Shown here: positions 33,879 to 42,759 of the stretch, one piece after another
Layout: each line of letters starts with the position of its first letter
Numbering within the stretch: the stretch's first letter is position 1
NCBI RefSeq assembly: GCF_010894405.1
Contig: NZ_JAAIYA010000009.1
Coordinates: forward strand, 286,557-350,556
Reading direction: 5' to 3'
DNA: 64,000 nucleotides
Source of the DNA: Pyxidicoccus caerfyrddinensis
GTDB taxonomy: Bacteria; Myxococcota; Myxococcia; Myxococcales; Myxococcaceae
Translations under genes and position numbers: made by a program
The notes under the pieces: model-generated
What the model saw: only the letters and a program-made list of their open reading frames with translations
Told to the model about the DNA's origin: nothing
Databases searched by the model: none

Positions 33879-35527
33879 GCCTGCCCGAGGTCGACGTCTG
33901 CATCATCGGCAGCGGCGCGGGCGGCGCGCCCATGGCGCTGGAATTGGGCCGCGCGGGCTTCAAGGTGGTGGTGCTGGAGAAGGGCCGCCACTACCAGCCG
34001 CAGGACTTCATCCACGACGAAATCCTGAACAGCCGCCGCAATTTCTTCATGCCGCTGCCGTGGGAGGAGCCGCACCTGGTGCGGCACGGCGCGCAGAGCC
34101 GCTACGAGCGCTCCAACGTCGCGTGGACGGCCAACTGCGTGGGCGGCGGCACCGTGCACATGAGCGGCTTCTTCTACCGGCTCAAGCCGGTGGACTTCCG
34201 GCTGCGCTCCACGCTGGGCGCGGTGTCGGGCAGCACGCTGGCGGACTGGCCCATCTCCTACGAGGAGCTGGCGCCCTTCTACGACAAGGCCGAGGCCGAG
34301 CTGGGCGTGTCCGGAGAGGCCGTGCCCCACCCCTTCGCGGAGCCGCGCTCGGGGCCCTACCCGCTGCCCCCACTGGACGTGCACCCGGTGGCGTCGGAAA
34401 TCGACAAGGCCTGCAAGGCCATGGGCTGGCACTCGCTGCCCACCGCGCGCGGCATCATCAGCCGGCCGTACCGGGGCCGCGCGCCGTGCTCCTACTGTTC
34501 GCTGTGCGGAAGCTACGGCTGCGAGACGGGCGCCAAGAGCGGCACCAACGCCAGCCTCATCCCCGCCGCGCTGGCCACCGGCAACGTGGACTTGCGCCCC
34601 GGCTGCATGGCACGCAGCGTGGAGGTGGACAAGCAGGGGCGCGCGAAGAGCGTCATCTACCTGGATGAGAATGGCGTGGTCCAGGAGCAGCCCGCCAAGG
34701 TGGTGGTGGTGTCCTGCACCGCGGTGGAGAGCGCGCGCCTGTTGCTCAACTCCACCTCCGGCCGCTTCCCGCGCGGACTGGCCAATGGCAGCGGGCTGGT
34801 GGGGAAGAACCTTCTCTTCAGCTCCTTCGGCGAGTCGTACGCGACGTTCCGCGTGTCCAAGCAGGGCGAGGCGCGGCCGTGGCTGAAGGACCCGGCGCCC
34901 TTCGTCAACCGCAGCGTGCAGGACTTCTACCTCCTGCCCGACAGCCGCTTCGGCTTCCGCAAGGGCGGCACGCTGGGCTTCATGTGGGCGCACCCCAATC
35001 CCATCCATGCGGCGGTGGAGTTGGCCGGCGACGGGAAGAGCGCGCTCTTCGGCAAGGCGCTGAAGGACAAGATGCGGGAGTACCGTGACTCGCGCATCCT
35101 GCAGTTCGAAGTCTACGCGGAGTGGCTCCCCACGTCCGGCACCTACGTGAGCGTGTCCGAGGACACGAAGGACAAGTACGGCATCCCCGTGGCGGCCATC
35201 ACCGTGGAGCGCCACCCCATGGACTTCGCCGCCACGCGCTTCCTGGTGGAGCGCGGCGAAGAGGTGCTGCTGCGGCTGGACCCGGATGACGTGCGGCGCA
35301 AGGGCGTCATGGGCGAGACGACGATTCTGCAGCACGGCACCTGCCGCTTCGGCAACGACGCGGCGGCCTCGGTGCTGGACAAGCACTGCCGCGCGCACGA
35401 GGTGCCCAACCTCTACGTGGTGGACGGCAGCTTCATGCCCACCGGCGGCAGCGTGCCGTCCACGCTCACCATCGCAGCCAACAGCTTCCGCGTCGCGCAC
35501 CACCTGGTGCGCGCGATGAAGGGCTGA
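33875..35527 (+). CDS. GMC-family FAD oxidoreductase (gluconate dehydrogenase-like large subunit)
   Basis: A 550-residue flavoprotein. The FAD-binding motif IIGSGAGGAPMALELG opens the protein, then a GMC segment with CVGGGTVHMSGFFYRL, a cysteine cluster SYCSLCGSYGCETG (about residues 207-220), and the C-terminal active-site region HGTCRFGNDA and GSFMPTGGSVPSTLTIAANS. It has no signal peptide of its own, consistent with export as a complex with the Tat-targeted subunit. The sugar or alcohol substrate is unknown, and electrons would pass to a cytochrome encoded elsewhere. Confidence 0.92.
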   Translation: MSLPEVDVCIIGSGAGGAPMALELGRAGFKVVVLEKGRHYQPQDFIHDEILNSRRNFFMPLPWEEPHLVRHGAQSRYERSNVAWTANCVGGGTVHMSGFFYRLKPVDFRLRSTLGAVSGSTLADWPISYEELAPFYDKAEAELGVSGEAVPHPFAEPRSGPYPLPPLDVHPVASEIDKACKAMGWHSLPTARGIISRPYRGRAPCSYCSLCGSYGCETGAKSGTNASLIPAALATGNVDLRPGCMARSVEVDKQGRAKSVIYLDENGVVQEQPAKVVVVSCTAVESARLLLNSTSGRFPRGLANGSGLVGKNLLFSSFGESYATFRVSKQGEARPWLKDPAPFVNRSVQDFYLLPDSRFGFRKGGTLGFMWAHPNPIHAAVELAGDGKSALFGKALKDKMREYRDSRILQFEVYAEWLPTSGTYVSVSEDTKDKYGIPVAAITVERHPMDFAATRFLVERGEEVLLRLDPDDVRRKGVMGETTILQHGTCRFGNDAAASVLDKHCRAHEVPNLYVVDGSFMPTGGSVPSTLTIAANSFRVAHHLVRAMKG

Positions 35528-35536
35528 GCGCGCGCG

Positions 35537-36043
35537 CTACCGGTTGCGCAGCGGCGTCACGTCCACCTTCACGACGTAGCGCGCCTGCATGTCGGACTCG
35601 AACTCGATGAGGTGGTCCCCCACTCCGGTGAGGTCCGCCTCGCGGGTGAACTCACCGAACTTCTCCATGGTGTCGAGCACCGCGCGCCCGTCCGCCGCCT
35701 CACGCGTGCGCGCGCGGCAGCCTTCTTCATGGAAGAGGACCACCGTCTCCTCGCCCGAGGACGTCACGTCCTCCAGGTAGAAGCGCACCTTGACGGTGGC
35801 GGCCTCCGGCACCTGGACGATGAACTGGCCGCGTCCGGGGAAGCGTCCTTCCGCGTAGCTCTCCGTGCCGAGGATGCAGCCGGCCACGCGGCTGCACACG
35901 GGCCAGGACGCATCACATGTGTCCTTCACACGTGGGCCGATGAAGTCCTCGCGCGAGCCCCCACACGCGCCCAGGAACACCGCGAAGAACAGCACCGCGG
36001 CCACCTGTGCGTTGCGCTGAAACACTGTTACAAACGACATCAT
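35537..36043 (-). CDS. Hypothetical lipoprotein
   Basis: A 168-residue lipoprotein with lipobox LGACG near residue 26 and four further cysteines in the first third, then a beta-rich domain with FIVQVPEAATVKVRFYLED. It has no recognised family. Ribosome site GAGGG lies 7 nt before ATG 36043. The divergent gene starts only 32 bp away, so the two 5' ends must overlap. Confidence 0.75.
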   Translation of the reverse strand: MMSFVTVFQRNAQVAAVLFFAVFLGACGGSREDFIGPRVKDTCDASWPVCSRVAGCILGTESYAEGRFPGRGQFIVQVPEAATVKVRFYLEDVTSSGEETVVLFHEEGCRARTREAADGRAVLDTMEKFGEFTREADLTGVGDHLIEFESDMQARYVVKVDVTPLRNR

Positions 36044-36075
36044 CTTCTGACCCTCAATCCGAGGAGTGGACGTCC

Positions 36076-36507
36076 ATGCAACTGCGTACCCGGTGGCTCC
36101 CCATATTCTTCTTCGCCCTGGCCGGCTGTGGAAACGAGACGGAGATTCCCAAGGAGCCGACGCTCTTCACCGACCGCGACGAGATGGCCTTCAACCGCGA
36201 GTTCGGCAGCGGCACCTTCGTCGGGCAGACGGGCTTCAACTCGCTCGTCTTGGAGAACCGCGGCGAGGGGACGCTGCAGATTACCGGCATCACCGTGTCC
36301 GCACCGTCGCAGTTCAAGGTGACGCTCCCGGAGGGATTCACCGCTGAAACCCCGCTCGCGCTGGAGACGTACAAGCGCGCCTTCGTGCAGGTGGAGTTCA
36401 AGCCCACGGACAACGTGGCGTACACGGGCACGCTCACCATCAAGTCCAACGCGGCCAACGCGGCGGAGAAGGTCATCACCCTCAACGGCCTGGGTGTGGA
36501 CCCCTGA
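36076..36507 (+). CDS. Lipoprotein with ASH/HYDIN-type immunoglobulin-like domain
   Basis: A 143-residue lipoprotein (lipobox ALAGC near residue 14). The mature part holds one choice-of-anchor D/ASH-like beta-sandwich, seen in SLVLENRGEGTLQITGITV, FVQVEFKPTDNVAYTGTLTI and VITLNGLGV. It is probably an adhesive or structural surface protein. Start ATG 36076 has GAGGAG 9 nt upstream, and an earlier in-frame ATG at 36007 lies inside the divergent gene. Confidence 0.8.
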   Translation: MQLRTRWLPIFFFALAGCGNETEIPKEPTLFTDRDEMAFNREFGSGTFVGQTGFNSLVLENRGEGTLQITGITVSAPSQFKVTLPEGFTAETPLALETYKRAFVQVEFKPTDNVAYTGTLTIKSNAANAAEKVITLNGLGVDP

Positions 36508-36522
36508 GTCGGGGCGGGGCTT

Positions 36523-36596
36523 CCGCCTCCCAGGCGGGAGCCTCCATCCCCCTCGCGGGGGCGTCCATCCCCCTGGCGGGAGCTTTGACTCCCGCC
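36523..36596. terminator. Cluster of three hairpins between convergent genes
   Basis: Three short inverted repeats occur in 75 bp: CCGCCT/AGGCGG (36523-36537), CCCCC/GGGGG (36548-36561) and GGCGGGAG/CTCCCGCC (36575-36596, 6-nt loop). They lie between the ends of the ASH-domain gene and the PPC-like lipoprotein gene and probably stop transcription from both sides. Confidence 0.65.
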
Positions 36597-36611
36597 GTAC
36601 CGCCGCCGCGC

Positions 36612-38993
36612 TCATGGCTGGCGCGTGAAGACGCAGCCCCCGCCCCAGCCCAGGGGTGTCACGCCTCCGTCCGGCAGCGTCGTGCCGCCATCCTGCGCCG
36701 GCACCGGGCAGGACACGCTGGCCCCGCCGTCCACCGTGTAACTCTGGGGATAGGTGCCGTAGCCGGTGCGCAGCGTGTAGTTGACGCGCTCGTAGTCCAG
36801 GCGCTCGGACGCGGACACGTCCACCCGCATGGTGCCACCGTGGATGAAGCGCCGCTCCAGGCAGCCGCACGCGTACGGCGCCAGGGTGACGACGGTGGAG
36901 CCCGGACGCTCCTCCAGGGTGTATTGCGGTTGCAGGCTGCTCAGCGTCGCGCCGCTCGGCGTGTGCCAGGCGCGCAGCGCGTCCGAGCGGTAGCCCAGCG
37001 TCAGCGCGCCGTTGCGGCTGCCCGTCGTCACCGGCGAGCAGGTGCCGGTGCCGGCATCCGCCGCGTCGCCGTCGCAGAAGGTGAGGTCCAGCGCCAGGCC
37101 GTGCGGCGTGCCACCGTCCGCCAGCTTCTGCACCTCCCACTGCACCAGCCACGCGCGGTCCTCGGGGGCCGCCACGGTGGGGAGCTGGAACTGGTACGAG
37201 TCCACGTCCGAGGGCACAGCGTCGTAGTCCGCCGGCCCGCGCACTCCCAGGCCGTTGAGGCGGTCATCACCGCTGCGCAGCCGGCCATAGCCGTGTGACA
37301 GCTGGCCCGTCACGGAGAACTCGGCGGTGTCCGGCGGGGCCGGGAAGGCGGTGGTGGACGCCAGGGTGCGGGCCACCGGCCCCTCCACGCCGCCCGTGTA
37401 GCGCGACAGCTCGTCCGCGTCCTCCACGTCCCAGGCCACGTCCAGCCGGTAGTCGCGGTCATCCGCCCAGTTGGTGCCGTCGTCCTGGACGACGAGGTAG
37501 TACGTGACGGCGGAGGCGTGCGCGGGAACCGGGATGACGCCGCGGAAGTTGCTCAGGTTGGTGAAGCGCGAGTTGGCCGTCACCTCCTCACGGTACGAGT
37601 GCGTGCACATGGGCGCCGGCAAATCCCCACGGGTGCAGTAGCCCTCCACCAGCTGCCGAGCGTCCGGGTTCTCCCCGTAGCCCTTGGGGCAGGCGGTGAC
37701 GTCGCTGAGGCACGCGGTGCGCCACTCGCTGACGTTGGCGCCCTTGCTCACCAGGGTGAACACCTGCACCAGCCGGTCCGCCGTGTCCGGCAGGGGCGGG
37801 AAGCGTCCCCCCGTGCCCAGCGGCACCACGCGGTAGCTCAGCACCGTGGGCACGGTGGAGGCGGGCAGCCGCACCGAGTACCAGTCGCGGTCCGGCACAT
37901 AGCCCAGGCGGCCGGTGAAGGACGCCGTCGCCTGAGGGGTGCCGGGCGTGGCGCTCTCCAGGCTGCGCGCCGTGGCGCCCTGCACGGTGTCATTGCCGGC
38001 GCCGGTGCGGTCCTGCACGTCCTCCTCGTCCATGACGCGCACCTCCACCTCGTAGCGCTGGCGCAAATCACCCTGGGCGGTGTCCTTGTCGTTGAGGCCG
38101 CGGTAGCCCTTCACCACCAGCATCCACGTGCCCGCGAGCTTCACCTTGCGCGCCGTGGCCAGTACGCCGCCGCGCACCTGGGGCGGCACCTGGCCCTCGT
38201 CCTCCTTCTCGGCGAAGCCCGGGCGGCGCAGCTCGTAGGACAGGCGCCAGTTGGGGACGAACTCCTGGTTGGGCGCGACGATGCGCACGTACGCCACCTT
38301 CCCCACCGCGAGGTCGAAGGTGTAGTGGTCCACGTCGTTGTCCGTGGCGAGGTAGCCGGTGGTGGTGCCCACCTGCTGGGCGCCTTCGGCGGCCAGCGCA
38401 ATCGGGGTGGGCGTGGCCTGGGTGTCGTTGGGCTCGTGCGTGTCCGGGTTGGTGGCAATCTCCACCTTCAGCCGGTACGGGCTCTTCGCGTCGTAGTTGG
38501 GCCGCGTGGGCACGTCCGGCGAGTCCTGCACCAGCACCAGCAGCGTCTTGCTCTTCAAGTCGTTGCGCAGCGGCAGCACCATGTCCACCGGACGCGGCGC
38601 GCCCTGGCCGTGCTTGTCCTCCTTCTTCACCAGCGCCGAGTCGCTGCCGTTGGGCAGCGTCTCCAGCACGGTGATGGACAGGTTCACCGCGGTGCTGGAC
38701 GCCAGGTACGCGCCGTTGACGTTGAGCAGCGTGCGCGCGCTGGTGTCCGCGGGCAGGACGATGCGGTACCAGTCCTGGTCTCCGGCCTTCGTCTCGCCCG
38801 CCTGCACGAGGAAGCGGTCCAGCGCCTCACCCGGCTTCAGCTCGCACTCGGGCTGCGACAGCGCCTCCTCGCGGCTGTTGCAGAGGTCCTCCACGGGGTT
38901 GGTGCCCGCGTCCGGGTCCTCGCCGCCTCCTCCGGACGAGCAGGCAACGAGGGCGAGCAGCGCGAGCGGCAGCAGTCGGACGGGGGTGGGCAT
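36612..38993 (-). CDS. Large lipoprotein with PPC-like repeat domains
   Basis: A 793-residue lipoprotein (lipobox LVACS near residue 17). It contains several units of about 130-170 residues with the pattern GDQDWYRIVLP, DNDVDHYTFDL, VPDRDWYSVRLP and PSDVDSYQFQLP, which resembles the bacterial pre-peptidase C-terminal (PPC) domain. No catalytic domain is attached, so it is probably a surface binding protein. It is the last gene of a four-gene operon with VWA and TSP3 proteins. ATG 38993 is chosen. A TTG at 39008, overlapping the upstream stop, would add five residues. Confidence 0.82.
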   Translation of the reverse strand: MPTPVRLLPLALLALVACSSGGGGEDPDAGTNPVEDLCNSREEALSQPECELKPGEALDRFLVQAGETKAGDQDWYRIVLPADTSARTLLNVNGAYLASSTAVNLSITVLETLPNGSDSALVKKEDKHGQGAPRPVDMVLPLRNDLKSKTLLVLVQDSPDVPTRPNYDAKSPYRLKVEIATNPDTHEPNDTQATPTPIALAAEGAQQVGTTTGYLATDNDVDHYTFDLAVGKVAYVRIVAPNQEFVPNWRLSYELRRPGFAEKEDEGQVPPQVRGGVLATARKVKLAGTWMLVVKGYRGLNDKDTAQGDLRQRYEVEVRVMDEEDVQDRTGAGNDTVQGATARSLESATPGTPQATASFTGRLGYVPDRDWYSVRLPASTVPTVLSYRVVPLGTGGRFPPLPDTADRLVQVFTLVSKGANVSEWRTACLSDVTACPKGYGENPDARQLVEGYCTRGDLPAPMCTHSYREEVTANSRFTNLSNFRGVIPVPAHASAVTYYLVVQDDGTNWADDRDYRLDVAWDVEDADELSRYTGGVEGPVARTLASTTAFPAPPDTAEFSVTGQLSHGYGRLRSGDDRLNGLGVRGPADYDAVPSDVDSYQFQLPTVAAPEDRAWLVQWEVQKLADGGTPHGLALDLTFCDGDAADAGTGTCSPVTTGSRNGALTLGYRSDALRAWHTPSGATLSSLQPQYTLEERPGSTVVTLAPYACGCLERRFIHGGTMRVDVSASERLDYERVNYTLRTGYGTYPQSYTVDGGASVSCPVPAQDGGTTLPDGGVTPLGWGGGCVFTRQP

Positions 38994-39004
38994 GGCGGGG
39001 GTTC

Positions 39005-40747
39005 TCAAGGCGAGGGGGGCGCGTCGACGCGGCCGGGGCAGCCGTCGATGAAGTGCTCGGGCTCCACGCGGATGATGCCGTCGGCGGGCGATTTGATGCC
39101 GCCCACCGGGTAGCGCACGGTGTCCACGCGGTAGGTGCGGACGAGGGTGCGCGCGGTGGGGTCGTCCGCGGGCACCATGGCCACGGACAGGGAGAGGTCA
39201 TTGAAGCCCGCCCCGCGAGTCACCACGCCCGCGTCGTCCGCGGCGGCGATGGTGGGCGCCAGCAGGACGTTGTCGACGCGGAGCTTGTAGCACTGGCGGC
39301 CCAGCGCATCCGGGGCCCCGTCCGCCTCGAAGGAGTAGCGGTAGCCGTCCACCGACAGGTTGGCCGTGTCCACCTCCAGCGGGCGCGTGTGCAGGCGCAG
39401 CTCGGCGCGGCTCGTCAGCCCGTCGTTGTCCGGGTCTTCGTCCAGGTCATTGCTGGCGCCCTGGGTGCCGCCGCGCCACTCCACGCCATCCGGTACGCCG
39501 TCGCGGTCGCTGTCGGCGAGGTTGGCGTTGGTGCCGATGAACTGCTCGTCGCAGTCCAGCAGCCGGTCGCAGTCCGAGTCCTCCGCGCGCAGCAGCGGCG
39601 GGCAGCCCTTGTCCAGCCCGCCACCGTCAGGCAGCGCAATCTGGGTGGGGTTGAAGTCCACGCCGCGCTCGCGGAAGTACACCTCCACGCCGTCGCTGAA
39701 GCCGTCGCCGTCCGTGTCCATGAGGTTGGGGTTGGTGCCGACTTCGGCCTCGCGCGCGTCCGTCAGGCCGTCGCCGTCCGTGTCCGCTTCTTCCACCGGG
39801 CTGCCCGGGGGCGCGGAGAAGTTGGAGGCCACCACCTCCTTCACGATGAAGGAGCGGCGCACCTGGCCGAAGGTGAAGTCCAGGAAGTTGATGGGCTCGT
39901 TGTTGCGGAAGTCGCGGAAGTTGCCGCCGCCCAGCGTGGCCATCTGCTCCAGCCGGTCCGCGTTCTGGTTGATGATGAGCAGCGGGCAGCCGCCGTCCCC
40001 GCCGATGTCGCACGAAGACACCGGCTGGGTGGGCAGGAAGACGTGCACGGTGTTGACGCGCACGTCCTCGACCAGGTCCCGCAGTTGGCGGATGCGCACC
40101 ACCGCGTCGCCCTGGATGAGCTCGTCGTCCTGGTCGTTGGTGGGCTTGCCGTCCGACAGGAAGATGACGGAGTAGCGCGCCTGCGCCAGCGCCTGGGCGC
40201 CGCCCGGCTCCAACCGGCTGCGGGCGATGTCCGTGTTGATGAGCGAGTAGATGTCCGACAGCGGCTTGACGAAGTCCGTCGAGTCGCGGTTCGGGGAGTT
40301 GTCCGGGTTGCGGAAGGTGAGCAGCTGCTCGGTGAGGCGGCGGCGGGTCGCGTCGTCCATCGACGCCACCTGCACGAAGCCGTCCTGCGGCGGGTTGCCC
40401 GGCGTCTGGGTGAGGAAGGCCGTGGTGCTGCCCGCGAAGAGCATCACCGCGATGGAGACCTCCGGGTCCCTGGGGAGGTTCTCAATCAGCTGCACCAGCG
40501 CGGTGGCGCGCGTGCCGTCCGGGTCGCTCACGCGCATGGACTGCGAGGCGTCCATGGCGACGACGAGCTTGATGGGGCGCACCACCTCGTTGCTGCCCAC
40601 GGTGCAGAAGCGGCCGTCGAAGGACACGGCCCGGTCCACCGGGACTTCCGTCTCGCGGCGCGGGTCGTACAGGTAGGAATCCGTACAGGCCACCACCACC
40701 GCGAGCGCGCACAGACAGCCCGCCAGCACACGTCCGGCGCGGCTCAC
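39005..40747 (-). CDS. VWA-domain lipoprotein with TSP3 calcium-binding repeats
   Basis: A 580-residue lipoprotein (lipobox VVACT near residue 20). A von Willebrand A domain covers about residues 55-280 with the metal-ion site DASQS in LVVAMDASQSM and a downstream FLSDGKPTND. It is followed by thrombospondin type 3 repeats such as DTDGDGLTDAREAEVGTN and DSDRDGVPDGVEWRGG (about 310-460). A C-terminal beta-rich domain closes it. VWA plus calcium repeats point to adhesion or protein binding at the cell surface. Its GTG start overlaps the upstream paralogue's stop (GTGA at 40744-40747). Confidence 0.88.
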   Translation of the reverse strand: MSRAGRVLAGCLCALAVVVACTDSYLYDPRRETEVPVDRAVSFDGRFCTVGSNEVVRPIKLVVAMDASQSMRVSDPDGTRATALVQLIENLPRDPEVSIAVMLFAGSTTAFLTQTPGNPPQDGFVQVASMDDATRRRLTEQLLTFRNPDNSPNRDSTDFVKPLSDIYSLINTDIARSRLEPGGAQALAQARYSVIFLSDGKPTNDQDDELIQGDAVVRIRQLRDLVEDVRVNTVHVFLPTQPVSSCDIGGDGGCPLLIINQNADRLEQMATLGGGNFRDFRNNEPINFLDFTFGQVRRSFIVKEVVASNFSAPPGSPVEEADTDGDGLTDAREAEVGTNPNLMDTDGDGFSDGVEVYFRERGVDFNPTQIALPDGGGLDKGCPPLLRAEDSDCDRLLDCDEQFIGTNANLADSDRDGVPDGVEWRGGTQGASNDLDEDPDNDGLTSRAELRLHTRPLEVDTANLSVDGYRYSFEADGAPDALGRQCYKLRVDNVLLAPTIAAADDAGVVTRGAGFNDLSLSVAMVPADDPTARTLVRTYRVDTVRYPVGGIKSPADGIIRVEPEHFIDGCPGRVDAPPSP

Positions 40748-42726
40748 GGGTTGCTCCCCGCGCCCGCGGGCGGCGTTCCGACACAGTCGTTCTGGTTGTT
40801 CCACGGGTTGCTCAGCTGGTCGGGGCGGCGGAAGTTGGCGTCCGTGAGGGACAGCTCCGGGCCGGCGGGGACGCGCACGCTGGGCGGCGCGTACTGGGCC
40901 CAGGCGCAGGCGGTGCGCCACACGCCGTAGTCGGTGGAGACGCCGCTCTCCGGCGCCTCGGCGAACCACACCTTGAAGAGGTTGTGACCCTGCTTCGCCC
41001 CCGCGCGGTCCGGCGGGGTGACGAGCTGCAGGTTCGTCACGGTGAAGTCGTAGCAGATGCTGCCGTCCTGGCGGACCTCGGCGACGCGCGTCTCGTACTG
41101 GTAACCGTTGCGCTCGTAGAAGGCGCGGTCCCTCCGGGTGGGGTCGGTGCCCGAGCGCAACTCCACGTCGTCCGGCAGCCCGTCCCCGTCCGTGTCCAGG
41201 CCCGACACGCTGGGCTCCAGCGGATTCAACCCCCAGCGCGCCTCCATGCGGTCCGTGGCGCCGTCGCCGTCGCTGTCGACGATGCCCGTGCGCGTGTGCA
41301 GGTAGTCCTCGGCGAACTGCGACAGGCCGTCGCCGTCCGTGTCGCGGCACACGCAGTTGCGGGTGAGCGGGGAGGCCGGGTCACAGCCGCGAGCGTCCAA
41401 ATCGTTGCTGGCGCGGAAGCCCTGGTCCTCGCGGCGCGCCTCGAAGCCGTCGTCCAGGCAGTCGCCGTCGCTGTCGGGGAGGAAGGTATTGGTCTTCAGC
41501 GTGAAGGAGTTGTCCTCCGAGTCCGGCACGCCGTCACCGTCGCTGTCCAGCACCCGCCCCTCGTCGCCCGGGCCGGAGCTGAGCGCCTCCACCACCAACG
41601 ACTTCATCACGTTGCGCGAGGCGAAGGACGAGTAGTCCAGCGCGCCCAGGCCCAGGTTGGAGATCTCCGCCGTGTCGTTGAACTCCTGGTACACGCCGTT
41701 GCCCATGTCCGCGAAGCGCTTGAGCAGCCACGAGGCAATCTTCTTCGCGGCCTCCGGATAGCGAGCCTGCTCCACGCCCGGGTAGATGCCGTAGATTTCC
41801 TGGCAGATGGGGCCGCAGGCGCGCACCGCCTCCTGGTTGAAGAGCAGCACCGTGTGCATGCGCACGTCGCCCACGTTGTACTGGTCCTTCAGCTCCATCA
41901 GCCGGCGCACGTAGCTGAACAGCTGGTAGTTCTGGTTGCGGTCCGTGCCCACCTCGAAGCCATCAATGGCGTCGGTGGTGCTGGTGGCGTTGCAGAAGTC
42001 GACGATGGAGTCCGCCCACGTCAGGTCCGGGTTGTCCGGGTTGGCGTAGACGCTGAGGTTGTCGGTGGCGGAGCAGCGCGGGTACGGGGTGCCGTCGGTG
42101 AGGAAGACGACGACGTAGCGCGTGCGCGGCAGCAGCTCCGGGTTGGACTGCGCCACCGCGTTGATGTCGCTGGCGATGATGCTGTACGCGTAGGACAGGG
42201 CGCCCTGGTAGTCGGTGCCCTTGCCCAGCTGGCTCTGCAGGCCGTCGATGTAGCTGTCGATGTTGTTGTCCGGCCGCGCGAAGCGGCTGCCCACCGTGGT
42301 GGGCGGCCACACGTTGCGCACGTTCGTCTCGAACGGGGCGACGGACACCTGCACGTTGCCGCCCTGGGCGTTGACCGCGCGGAACTGCGAGACCAGACGC
42401 TTGAGGGCGCGCACGCGCGCGGGCTCGGTGACGCCCGGCGGAATGACGGCCTGCACCTCCGCGCGCTGGCAGAAGCCGCTGTCCAGCTGCGCGCCCGGCG
42501 GGTCGGAGATGCACATGCTGCCCGACTCGTCGATGACGACGACCACCTTCACCGGGAAGCCGGAGGGGTTGGGCGGGCGCGTGCACACCCGCCCCTGGAG
42601 TGTCAGCCGGTCATCGAGGTTGTCCTGCACCGTCGCCCTCGGTTCGAGCAGCGAGTCGGTGCAGGACAGAAGGCCAGCGGCCAGGAGGCCCGCCGCGAGC
42701 AGCGGGAAACGAACGAGGCGGCGCAT
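40744..42726 (-). CDS. VWA-domain lipoprotein with TSP3 calcium-binding repeats (paralogue)
   Basis: A 660-residue lipoprotein (lipobox LLSCT near residue 20) with an intact VWA metal site DESGS in VVVVIDESGSM and FLTDGTPYPR, then TSP3 repeats DSDGDGVPDSEDNSF, DTDGDGLSQFAEDYLHT and DTDGDGLPDDVELRSGTD. It shares architecture and the closing domain type with the next gene, so the two arose by duplication. ATG 42726 is preferred over ATG 42747 because AGGAGG lies 10 nt upstream of the former and nothing similar lies before the latter. Confidence 0.88.
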   Translation of the reverse strand: MRRLVRFPLLAAGLLAAGLLSCTDSLLEPRATVQDNLDDRLTLQGRVCTRPPNPSGFPVKVVVVIDESGSMCISDPPGAQLDSGFCQRAEVQAVIPPGVTEPARVRALKRLVSQFRAVNAQGGNVQVSVAPFETNVRNVWPPTTVGSRFARPDNNIDSYIDGLQSQLGKGTDYQGALSYAYSIIASDINAVAQSNPELLPRTRYVVVFLTDGTPYPRCSATDNLSVYANPDNPDLTWADSIVDFCNATSTTDAIDGFEVGTDRNQNYQLFSYVRRLMELKDQYNVGDVRMHTVLLFNQEAVRACGPICQEIYGIYPGVEQARYPEAAKKIASWLLKRFADMGNGVYQEFNDTAEISNLGLGALDYSSFASRNVMKSLVVEALSSGPGDEGRVLDSDGDGVPDSEDNSFTLKTNTFLPDSDGDCLDDGFEARREDQGFRASNDLDARGCDPASPLTRNCVCRDTDGDGLSQFAEDYLHTRTGIVDSDGDGATDRMEARWGLNPLEPSVSGLDTDGDGLPDDVELRSGTDPTRRDRAFYERNGYQYETRVAEVRQDGSICYDFTVTNLQLVTPPDRAGAKQGHNLFKVWFAEAPESGVSTDYGVWRTACAWAQYAPPSVRVPAGPELSLTDANFRRPDQLSNPWNNQNDCVGTPPAGAGSNP

Positions 42727-42759
42727 GCGGAACGGTCCTCCTGGCATGGGACTGCGATG

